Shown in pieces: positions 1-5,019 of a stretch of DNA of 5,019 nt (the first letter of the stretch is position 1; every line of letters starts with the position of its first letter). A program made the position numbers and the translations under genes. The stretch comes from CAYOEZ01 sp964402955 (GTDB lineage: Bacteria; Chloroflexota; DTOL01; DAOUCN01), in the NCBI GenBank assembly GCA_964402955.1, contig CAYOEZ010000287.1, positions 1-5,019 of the forward strand, given 5' to 3'. Below the pieces are notes generated by a model. That model saw only the letters and a program-made list of their open reading frames with translations. It did no database searches and was not told the DNA's origin.

Positions 1-7
1 CGACCTC

Positions 8-41
8 AGAGTTCCGATCTCTCCGAAGAGATCGGAACTCT
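8..41. repeat. Perfect 15-bp inverted repeat with 4-nt loop
   Basis: The left arm agagttccgatctct (8-22) and the right arm agagatcggaactct (27-41) are exact reverse complements, separated by the loop ccga. The hairpin has no T-run after it (the following bases are agcacggcc), so it is not a classic rho-independent terminator, although it could still end transcription or protect an mRNA 3' end. Its perfection and length are well beyond chance for a 34-bp stretch. It could be a copy of a dispersed palindromic element, or the end structure of an upstream transcript. Which of these is right cannot be decided from one copy. Confidence 0.85.
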
Positions 42-49
42 AGCACGGC

Positions 50-117
50 CATTTTCATATCAGACACTGAGGGCACGGAGTTCGTTCGCCGTGTTCTCTG
101 TGCCGAGCTTGAAAATG
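50..117. repeat. Nested imperfect inverted repeat upstream of the transporter genes
   Basis: An outer pair, cattttca (50-57) and tgaaaatg (110-117), is exactly complementary. Inside it, ggcacggag (72-80) pairs with ctctgtgcc (96-104), with one G-U pair. Unpaired stretches separate the two stems, so this is a looser structure than the hairpin at 8-41. The 'gtgttctctgtgcc' wording resembles the 'gtctctgtgtctctg' tract near the start of prmC, so the two may belong to the same class of low-complexity dispersed repeat. A role in regulation is possible, but nothing in the sequence shows one. Confidence 0.45.
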
Positions 118-154
118 CGGCGGGTGTGACAGCTCCGCTGACCGTTTTCATCCT

Positions 155-172
155 TCGTTGTGGCGACAACGA
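155..172. other. Small hairpin in the ATPase gene leader
   Basis: tcgttgt (155-161) and acaacga (166-172) form a 7-bp perfect stem around the loop ggcg, ending 35 nt before the ATPase start codon. No T-run follows, so it is not an obvious terminator or attenuator. It could be a leader structure or an operator half-site pair. It could also be chance, given its short length. Confidence 0.3.
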
Positions 173-195
173 CATGACAACTCCGTGGTTTTCAG

Positions 196-200
196 GGTGG
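196..200 (+). promoter_or_regulatory. Probable ribosome binding site of the ATPase gene
   Basis: The purine-rich aGGGTGG stretch (194-200) sits seven bases before the ATG at 208. It supports that ATG as the start, since the protein then begins with the usual short first strand of an ABC domain (MIVELRDIHKSFG). The match to the Shine-Dalgarno consensus is moderate. Confidence 0.45.
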
Positions 201-207
201 TAGCCTC

Positions 208-1671
208 ATGATTGTCGAGTTGCGCGACATCCACAAGTCGTTTGGCTCGCTGCGAGCAAATGATGGCGTTTCGCTGACCTTCAGCGGTGGGCGCATCTGT
301 GGCCTGCTGGGCGAAAACGGCGCGGGCAAGACGACGCTGATGAAGATGCTCTCCGGTTTCCTCAGCGCTGACAGGGGACAGATCATCCTGGACGGAAGCG
401 TTGTGCGCGTGGCCACGCCGTCCGACGCGATCCACCTCGGGGTTGGTATGCTCCATCAGGATCCGCTTGACTTCGTACCGCTCAAGGTGATCGACAATTT
501 CCTGATGGGCAGGGGTCGCGGATTGGTGCACTCTCAGGCATACGCGCGTTGCGAGCTGGGAGAACTGTCATCCCGTTTCGGTTTCAGTTTCGACGCGGAT
601 GCCCCGCTAAGCCGTCTCACGGTTGGTGAGCGGCAGCAGCTCGAAATCCTGCGTCTCCTGGCCTCTGGCGTGCAGGTGCTTATCCTCGACGAGCCGACAA
701 CAGGTATTTCGGCCCCGCAAAAGGTGCGCCTGTTTGCCGCGCTGCGGCTTCTGGCCGAGCAGGGCAAGACGATCATCTTCGTCTCGCACAAGCTGGAAGA
801 CGTGCACGATCTGTGCTCTCACGTTGCCATTTTGCGCAAGGGCAGGGTGGTTGGCGAAGCCGAGGCGCCATTTAGCACCGATTGGCTTGTGCAGCACATG
901 TTCGGGCAAGTTCTGACCGGCGGCGGCCGGCAATCCGTGCAGACCGGCGAGACGCTGCTCCAGCTTGATCGCTTCTGTGTTGCGGACTATCGTCTGAAGC
1001 TCGACCCTGTGTCGCTGACCGTGCAGGCGGGAGAAGTGATTGGCCTGGCGGGAATTGAGGGAAGCGGGCAACGTCTGCTCTTGCAAGGGTGCGCCGGTTT
1101 ACTGCGGCCCGCGGCCGGGACGGTTCGCATCGATGGCGTCGATATGGCAGGCCATGCCTACCGGCAGTTTCGCGCTGCCGGCGTGGGCTACGTCCCTGCC
1201 GGGCGTTTGGATGAGGGCCTTGTGGCCGGACTGAGCGTCTCGGAACACGTGCTTCTGACGCAAAAGACGTCGTCGTTTCTTATTGACTGGACAGGGGCGC
1301 GCAAGAAGGCAGCGGAACGCATCAACTCTTTCAGCATTGTCGGCCAGCCGGAGACGGCGGTGGATGCGCTTTCCGGCGGCAACCAGCAGCGTGCTCTCCT
1401 GGCCCTCTTGCCGGCGCGCCTGCGTCTGCTTCTGCTGGAGCACCCCACGCGTGGCCTGGACATTGAATCCACGCGCTGGATGTGGAATCTGCTCCTGCAG
1501 CGGCGGCAGACGGGGACGGCGATCATGTTCACATCGGCTGACCTCGACGAGATTCTTGAGCGCAGCGATCGCATCCTGGTTTTCTCCGGCGGCAAGGTCG
1601 CCACGGCGTTGTGCACCGAGGAAACCAGCGTGCAGCAGCTCGGTGAGATGATTGGGGGCAAGGGCCTATGA
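208..1671 (+). CDS. ABC importer ATPase with two nucleotide-binding domains, BMP/nucleoside type
   Basis: This 487-residue protein is the cytoplasmic motor that couples ATP hydrolysis to uptake through the two permeases encoded downstream. It holds two ABC domains in tandem. Domain 1 is complete: Walker A GENGAGKT (35-42), Q-loop Q84 in MLHQDP, signature LTVGERQQ (137-144), Walker B VLILDEPT (157-164) and switch histidine H194 in FVSHK. Domain 2 (from about residue 250) keeps a canonical signature, LSGGNQQR (388-395). Its Walker A is degenerate (GIEGSGQR, 282-289, no lysine), and its Walker B ends in EH where DE would be expected (411-412, LLLEHPTRGLD). One working and one degenerate site is usual for the RbsA/YufO group of sugar and nucleoside ATPases, and the length fits that group. 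The order ATPase-permease-permease and the permease motifs point to the nucleoside (YufO/NupA) branch. The substrate is inferred, and ribose-like sugars cannot be excluded. The gene overlaps the next one by ATGA. Confidence 0.93.
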   Translation: MIVELRDIHKSFGSLRANDGVSLTFSGGRICGLLGENGAGKTTLMKMLSGFLSADRGQIILDGSVVRVATPSDAIHLGVGMLHQDPLDFVPLKVIDNFLMGRGRGLVHSQAYARCELGELSSRFGFSFDADAPLSRLTVGERQQLEILRLLASGVQVLILDEPTTGISAPQKVRLFAALRLLAEQGKTIIFVSHKLEDVHDLCSHVAILRKGRVVGEAEAPFSTDWLVQHMFGQVLTGGGRQSVQTGETLLQLDRFCVADYRLKLDPVSLTVQAGEVIGLAGIEGSGQRLLLQGCAGLLRPAAGTVRIDGVDMAGHAYRQFRAAGVGYVPAGRLDEGLVAGLSVSEHVLLTQKTSSFLIDWTGARKKAAERINSFSIVGQPETAVDALSGGNQQRALLALLPARLRLLLLEHPTRGLDIESTRWMWNLLLQRRQTGTAIMFTSADLDEILERSDRILVFSGGKVATALCTEETSVQQLGEMIGGKGL

Positions 1672-2711
1672 CGAGTCGTGGCTCGCTCTTGCGGTCTGTG
1701 CTCATGGCGGTGCTGCCCGTGGCTCTGGCGCTGGTCTTCACCACTGCGGTGCTGCTCGCGGTCAAGGCTGACCCGATTGCTGCCTATCGCAACATGCTGC
1801 AGGGCGCGTTTGGCAGCTCCAATAGACTGGCTGATGTGCTCATGTCGTGGGCGCCGCTGGTCCTGTGCGCGGCGGGGCTGCTGTTCACCTTCACGGCCGG
1901 CCTGTGGAACATCGGCATTGAAGGGCAGATGATCTTCGGCGCGATCGCGACGACTTGGATGGTGCGAAGTTTTGACTTGTCCGGAGTTGTCTCGATTCCG
2001 GTTCTTCTGGCTGCGGGAGCAGTGGGCGGTGCGCTGTGGGCGTTGCTGGCCGGTGTCCTGCGCACGTATGGCAAGGTCCACGAGATCTTCGCCGGTTTGG
2101 GCCTTAACTTCGTCGCCGTTGCGATTACGAACTTCCTGATTCTGGAACCCTGGGCGCAAGCAGGGCGCGCCACGATGAGCGGGACAGAACTCTTCCGGGA
2201 GTCGGTCTGGCTGCCCACCCTGGGCAGCTTTCAACTTGGCCCGGTGCAGCTTGTGCTGGCGGTGGCGGCGGTTGCCTTTGTCACGTTTGCGCTGCGCGGC
2301 ACGATGTGGGGTTTGCGCCTGAAGGCGATCGGCAAGAACCAGCGCGCCTCGTTCATCATGGGCGTCGAAACGGATCGCAACATGTTGTTGGCGTTTGCCA
2401 TGAGCGGCGCGTTTGCCGGGCTGGCCGGGTCGCTGCAAGCAATCGGTCTGTTCCACCGCCTTGTTCCGGCTGTGTCCAGTGGCTACGGCTACCTGGCCCT
2501 GCTCGTCTGCCTGCTGGCGCAGTTGCGCGGCCTGTGGATCGCTCCGGTGGCGTTCTTCTTCGCCGCCGCGGTCAAGGGCAGCATGCAACTCCCCATGCAG
2601 ATGCAGTTGGACTCGGCGCTGGGCGGTATCTTGCAGGGCGTTATCGTCTTAATGGTGCTGTTGGCGCAGGGCATCCGCTCGCGCCTGGAGTCGCACAGCA
2701 GACCGCAATAA
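1668..2711 (+). CDS. ABC importer permease, YufP/NupB-like (first permease)
   Basis: This 347-residue integral membrane protein is one half of the importer channel and belongs to the BPD_transp_2 (branched-chain amino acid/ribose/nucleoside) permease family. An N-terminal hydrophobic segment lies at about 10-31. The diagnostic motif WNIGIEGQ (80-87) matches the FNIGxEGQ motif of BMP-associated first permeases. KVHEIFAGLGLNFVA (136-150) lies where relatives have NEV..TxMLNYIA. Further hydrophobic segments lie near 62-78, 105-130, 138-160, 190-209, 238-260, 272-304 and 316-335. The cytoplasmic stretch LKAIGKNQRASFIMGV (218-233) lies where relatives have a 'GxNxxAAxxxGI' loop, the likely contact with the ATPase. 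The ATG lies inside the ATGA overlap with the ATPase stop, which suggests translational coupling; GGGGG at 1654-1658 or AGGG at 1661-1664 could serve as ribosome site. It probably pairs with the permease encoded downstream as a heterodimer. Nucleoside specificity is inferred from family likeness. Confidence 0.92.
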   Translation: MTSRGSLLRSVLMAVLPVALALVFTTAVLLAVKADPIAAYRNMLQGAFGSSNRLADVLMSWAPLVLCAAGLLFTFTAGLWNIGIEGQMIFGAIATTWMVRSFDLSGVVSIPVLLAAGAVGGALWALLAGVLRTYGKVHEIFAGLGLNFVAVAITNFLILEPWAQAGRATMSGTELFRESVWLPTLGSFQLGPVQLVLAVAAVAFVTFALRGTMWGLRLKAIGKNQRASFIMGVETDRNMLLAFAMSGAFAGLAGSLQAIGLFHRLVPAVSSGYGYLALLVCLLAQLRGLWIAPVAFFFAAAVKGSMQLPMQMQLDSALGGILQGVIVLMVLLAQGIRSRLESHSRPQ

Positions 2712-2738
2712 CTTGACTCGCGCCCGTTGTGGATAGCG

Positions 2739-2757
2739 CATGCCGGTCTGTGGCATG
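2739..2757. other. Short hairpin between the two permease genes
   Basis: catgcc (2739-2744) and ggcatg (2752-2757) are complementary across a 7-nt loop, within the 74-base gap between the first permease's stop and the preferred start of the second. It is too short, and lacks a T-run, to be called a terminator. It would lie inside the coding region if the upstream GTG at 2729 were the true start, so its role is uncertain. Confidence 0.25.
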
Positions 2758-2774
2758 GGCGAGACGGCATCTCT

Positions 2775-2779
2775 GGAGG
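2775..2779 (+). promoter_or_regulatory. Ribosome binding site that decides the second permease start
   Basis: GGAGG stands six bases before the GTG at 2786. This is the best Shine-Dalgarno match within the transporter genes. An in-frame GTG at 2729 would add 19 residues rich in Arg and Trp that do not look like a permease N-terminus, and it has no comparable purine tract upstream. The site therefore favours 2786. Confidence 0.75.
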
Positions 2780-2785
2780 CAAGGC

Positions 2786-3760
2786 GTGGACTGGGCCTTC
2801 CTGATACGAATTCTGGCTGGGATACTGGCCGATTCGGCGCCGCTGGTCTTTGCCAGCGTGGGCGAAACGTTGACCGAGAAAACAGGGGTCATCAACCTCT
2901 CGCTCGATGGCAGTATTCTGCTCTCGGCGATGGCCGGCTTTGCCGCAGCTTTTGTGACGGGGAGTCTGCTAGTTGGCTTTGCTGCCGCCATGCTGGTGGG
3001 GGCGTTGGTCGCCCTGGTCGTGGCGATTGCCAGCATCGAGCTGCGGCTCGATCAGGTCGCGGTCGGGTTCGTGCTTACGCTGCTGGCTGCCGACATGAGC
3101 TCCTTCCTGGGCAATCCCTTCGTGCGCAAGCCGGGACCGGCCGTTCCTCCGCTGCCTATTCCGATACTGAAAGACATCCCTGTATTGGGCCCACTCTTCT
3201 TCACCCACAACCTGTTGGTCTACGCCAGCTTTGCGGTGGTCATTTTGGCCTGGTTGTGGATCTTCAAGACGCGGCCGGGGCTGGAAATGCAGGGCGTGGG
3301 TGAGCGGCCGGCGGCGGCCTTTGCCCGCGGCATCAACGTCAACCGCCTGCGCTATATCTACACCGTGTTCGGCGGCGCTTTGGTCGGCCTGGCCGGCGCA
3401 TCGTACTCTTTGAGTGTGAAGCTGGGCTGGAGCTATAACCTGACCCTCGGTATCGGCTGGATTGCGCTGTCAATCGTCATTTTCGGCGGCTGGAGCCCGT
3501 TGCGCGCTGCCATGGGCGCGTACATCTTCGGCGGATTGCAGTCGCTGGGCAGCATCTCGCAAGGGGTTCTGCCGGGCGCGCCCACACAGCTTTTCCAGGC
3601 TGCGCCGTTTGCCATGATGATCATCGTGCTGGTGCTGGTGCGCAGCGACCGCCTGGAAGCCGCGCTGGAGCGCATTCCGGGGCGCCCGGGCCGCGCGTTG
3701 GCCAGCCTGTTGCGGGTCACGCCGCCCGGCGCGCTGGGGACACGCTTTGAGCAAGAATAA
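2786..3760 (+). CDS. ABC importer permease, YufQ/NupC-like (second permease)
   Basis: From the GTG at 2786 this is a 324-residue membrane protein, the usual size for the second permease of BMP-type nucleoside importers. It starts with a hydrophobic helix followed by the family motif EKTGVINLSLDG (31-42; relatives have ERSGVVNIGLEG). Next come membrane segments near 45-60, 63-83, 90-107 and 143-160. The loop GVGERPAAAFARGINVNRLR (170-189) lies before GGALVGLAGA. GIGWIALSIVIFGGWSPLRA (222-241) is a strong family hallmark, and a final membrane segment lies near 274-286. It should form the channel with the preceding permease, energised by the double ATPase. It follows that gene after 74 bases on the same strand, with no terminator seen, so co-transcription is likely. 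A longer form from GTG 2729 (343 residues) is possible but less likely. The C-terminal ~35 residues are Arg/Pro-rich and cytoplasmic in character. Confidence 0.92.
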   Translation: MDWAFLIRILAGILADSAPLVFASVGETLTEKTGVINLSLDGSILLSAMAGFAAAFVTGSLLVGFAAAMLVGALVALVVAIASIELRLDQVAVGFVLTLLAADMSSFLGNPFVRKPGPAVPPLPIPILKDIPVLGPLFFTHNLLVYASFAVVILAWLWIFKTRPGLEMQGVGERPAAAFARGINVNRLRYIYTVFGGALVGLAGASYSLSVKLGWSYNLTLGIGWIALSIVIFGGWSPLRAAMGAYIFGGLQSLGSISQGVLPGAPTQLFQAAPFAMMIIVLVLVRSDRLEAALERIPGRPGRALASLLRVTPPGALGTRFEQE

Positions 3761-3767
3761 GTCTGAG

Positions 3768-4697
3768 ATGGGAAGACAGGGAGACGGGGTGAGTGGGGGA
3801 CGCGGAGACGGCAAGCTCCGCGAAGCTCACCCCTCTCCACCGGGCGTCTCTGTGTCTCTGTTCCACACATCCGTGCAGCGACTGGTCGCTGCCGGCATCG
3901 ATCCTGACGAGGCTCGTCTCGAAGCAGAGGTGCTGCTGCGCCACGTGCTGGGCATTGACCGCGCCGCGTTTCTGATGCGACGCGATGATCCGCTGGTGGG
4001 CGACGCTGCCGAGCGTTTTGCGGTGCTGCTCGAACGCAGACTGAAGCGGGAGCCGCTGGCCTACATCACCGGCCAGCGTGAGTTCTACGGTCTTGCCATG
4101 CTTGTCGACCGGCGTGTGCTGATTCCCCGGCCAGAAACAGAGGGGTTGGTCGAGCGCACGATCGCGCTGGCGCACGGGGCGGCGCTGATTGTTGACGTGG
4201 GGACGGGGTCGGGCTGCATAGCGATTGCCCTGGCTGTGCATCTGCCACAGGCGCGGGTGATTGCCACGGATGCAGCGGCGGACGCCCTGGCCTGCGCGCG
4301 TGAGAACGCAGCGCGGCATGGCGTGGCGGAGCGGATCACGTTGCTGCACGGGGACCTGCTGCAACCCCTACAAGAACAAGTGGACATAATCGTGTCGAAT
4401 CCGCCCTACATCCCCAGCCAGGAGATAGGCGACCTTGCGCCGGAAATCGCTCAATACGAGCCGTGCGCGGCGCTCGACGGCGGGCCGGACGGGCTGGACG
4501 TGCTGCGGCGCTTGCTCGCTCAGACTGCGGGACGGCTGCGGCCGGGCGGGTACGTGTTGCTGGAGATCGGCGCGGGGCAGGGGAACGACGTTGCCCGAAT
4601 TGCGCGCACGGCGCTGCCGGGCGCAACGATTGCGGTTGAGAATGACCTGGCCGGGCTGGAACGCTATGTGACTATCCGGACGCCAGGGAACACCTGA
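3768..4697 (+). CDS. prmC: Peptide chain release factor N5-glutamine methyltransferase PrmC (HemK)
   Basis: PrmC uses S-adenosylmethionine to methylate the glutamine of the GGQ motif in release factors RF1 and RF2 in the cytoplasm, aiding translation termination. Numbered from the ATG at 3768 (309 residues), there is an N-terminal helical domain (about 34-95), then PLAYITGQREFYGL (97-110) and the linker VLIPRPETEGLVE (117-129). The SAM-binding loop is DVGTGSGCIAIALA (143-156), with acidic D168 in ATDAA. The catalytic NPPYI is at 211-215, with EPCAALDGGPDGLD (231-244) and EIGAGQG (266-272) after it. All key motifs are intact. The first ~30 residues (Gly/Arg/Pro-rich) have no counterpart in typical PrmC and are encoded by a palindromic repeat, so the start is unsure. 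Candidates are TTG 3747 (overlapping the permease), ATG 3768, GTG 3789 (AGGGAG upstream) and GTG 3852. No prfA, a common neighbour of prmC, is present on either side within the window. Confidence 0.95.
   Translation: MGRQGDGVSGGRGDGKLREAHPSPPGVSVSLFHTSVQRLVAAGIDPDEARLEAEVLLRHVLGIDRAAFLMRRDDPLVGDAAERFAVLLERRLKREPLAYITGQREFYGLAMLVDRRVLIPRPETEGLVERTIALAHGAALIVDVGTGSGCIAIALAVHLPQARVIATDAAADALACARENAARHGVAERITLLHGDLLQPLQEQVDIIVSNPPYIPSQEIGDLAPEIAQYEPCAALDGGPDGLDVLRRLLAQTAGRLRPGGYVLLEIGAGQGNDVARIARTALPGATIAVENDLAGLERYVTIRTPGNT
3771..3864. repeat. Imperfect palindromic low-complexity repeat at the prmC start
   Basis: The left half is G/A-rich (ggaagacagggagacgggg...) and the right half is its approximate complement (...cgtctctgtgtctctgttcc). 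Exact paired pieces, from outside in, are ggaa (3771-3774) with ttcc (3861-3864), gagacg (3781-3786) with cgtctc (3845-3850), ggggtgag (3786-3793) with ctcacccc (3826-3833), and cgcggag (3801-3807) with ctccgcg (3816-3822). The innermost stem has an 8-nt loop. The composition differs sharply from the flanking codons. It looks like a non-autonomous dispersed repeat lying in the permease-prmC junction and read in frame with prmC. That it occurs elsewhere in the genome is an inference, since only one copy is in view. Confidence 0.65.
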
Positions 4698-4701
4698 GGA
4701 G
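4696..4701 (+). promoter_or_regulatory. Ribosome binding site of the gene after prmC
   Basis: GAGGAG begins at the last two bases of the prmC stop codon and lies four bases before the ATG at 4706. The match is strong and the spacing slightly short but workable. It supports this ATG and suggests translation linked to prmC. Confidence 0.65.
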
Positions 4702-4705
4702 ACCT

Positions 4706-5019
4706 ATGGCGCGTTGGGTGCAGCTATCGATTTTCATCGTGTTTCTTCTGGTCGCCAGACGTGTCCTCTATGGCTGGCTCAAGCAGCCCGATACTCTGCC
4801 GCAACTACTGCGCCAGGGGCTCGACGTCATCCTGGCCTATTTTGCATATGTGACGGTGGGGATGCTGGTCTTGTCTTTTGTTGCGGGCGCGGGCTTCGGC
4901 AAGGGCAGCACGTTTGTCGCGCTGCTGCTGACAGTGGGTACGGCGCTCTATATGGGTGTGGGGGTCGGCACGCTGTGGTGGTTTCTGAACAAGAGCCAGC
5001 TCCCGCGCAAGAAGAAGCG
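4706..5019 (+). CDS. Small membrane protein of unknown function, cut by the window end
   Basis: I do not recognise this gene. The reading frame is open from the ATG at 4706 for 104 codons to the end of the window, with no stop reached. It starts MARWVQLSIFIVFLLVARRV, a hydrophobic first segment (about residues 5-16) followed by basic residues. A short polar loop with KQPDTLPQLLRQ (26-37) comes next. Two longer hydrophobic segments follow (about 40-62 and 68-93), and then a basic tail ending KSQLPRKKK, which suggests at least three membrane helices and a cytoplasmic tail. The start lies eight bases after the prmC stop and has a strong ribosome binding site, so the gene is probably co-transcribed with prmC. 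The basic tail could be near the true C-terminus, but this cannot be seen. No catalytic motif is visible. Confidence 0.75.
   Translation, partial: MARWVQLSIFIVFLLVARRVLYGWLKQPDTLPQLLRQGLDVILAYFAYVTVGMLVLSFVAGAGFGKGSTFVALLLTVGTALYMGVGVGTLWWFLNKSQLPRKKK

Noticed and set aside
8..41. The hairpin core carries TTCCGATCT and AGATCGGAA, which are also found in common sequencing adapters, suggesting an assembly artefact.
   Set aside because: The match stops at nine bases on each side. The next bases (gag before, ctct after) do not follow the adapter sequence, and the perfect 15-bp pairing fits a natural palindrome better. Read mapping across the site would settle it.
109..137. Possible sigma-70 promoter starting with TTGAAA at 109-114.
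   Set aside because: No TATAAT-like hexamer lies at 16-18 bases spacing; the bases there are GC-rich (gctccg). I see no supportable promoter in 1-207.
1188..2588. Long minus-strand open frame of 466 codons.
   Set aside because: It lies antisense across the end of the ATPase gene and most of the first permease, both clearly real by motif. Its translation is rich in Arg, Gln and His without any recognisable domain, as expected for a shadow frame in GC-rich DNA.
2729..2785. Extended N-terminus of the second permease from GTG 2729.
   Set aside because: The strong GGAGG site directly before GTG 2786, and the alignment of the first hydrophobic helix with family N-termini, make the shorter form more likely.
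2740..3303. Overlapping + strand frame of 187 codons inside the second permease gene.
   Set aside because: The permease frame carries the family hallmarks across the same bases. The alternative frame has no membrane segments or motifs and is a by-product of GC-rich codon use.
3717..4364. Minus-strand open frame of 215 codons opposite prmC.
   Set aside because: The + strand here carries all PrmC motifs in order. The antisense translation is low in hydrophobic core pattern and shows no known motif.

Overview
The window is GC-rich bacterial chromosome with every supported gene on the + strand. It reads as one compact run: an ABC importer module of three genes (ATPase, permease, permease), then prmC, then the start of a small membrane protein cut off by the window end. 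Nothing viral, transposase-like, CRISPR or RNA-coding is visible. Base composition, the character of the proteins and the low-complexity 'gggagac / gtctctgtg' palindromes suggest a Chloroflexota-type (Anaerolineae-like) genome. That placement is an inference, and no marker gene here proves it.

Layout. Positions 1-207 hold no supported gene. They hold a perfect 15-bp inverted repeat at the left edge, a looser nested inverted repeat and a small hairpin. Positions 208-1671 encode a two-domain ATPase, in which domain 1 has intact catalytic motifs and domain 2 has degenerate ones. Positions 1668-2711 encode a BPD_transp_2-type permease that overlaps the ATPase by ATGA. Positions 2786-3760 encode the second permease, whose start is set by a strong GGAGG site. 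Positions 3768-4697 encode PrmC, the release-factor glutamine methyltransferase. Its first ~30 codons run through an imperfect palindromic repeat. From 4706 to the window end is an unrecognised hydrophobic protein.

How they work together. The first three genes match the membrane and motor parts of the BMP-family nucleoside importers (YufO-YufP-YufQ / NupA-NupB-NupC type): one double ATPase drives a heterodimer of two related permeases. The substrate-binding lipoprotein such systems need is not in the window and probably lies upstream, or elsewhere in the genome. PrmC is a translation-termination housekeeping enzyme and has no evident functional link to the transporter. It appears simply to be packed next to it.

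I do not see a convincing undescribed system. The most worthwhile oddities are the palindromic repeat fused in frame to the prmC start and the perfect hairpin at the left edge.
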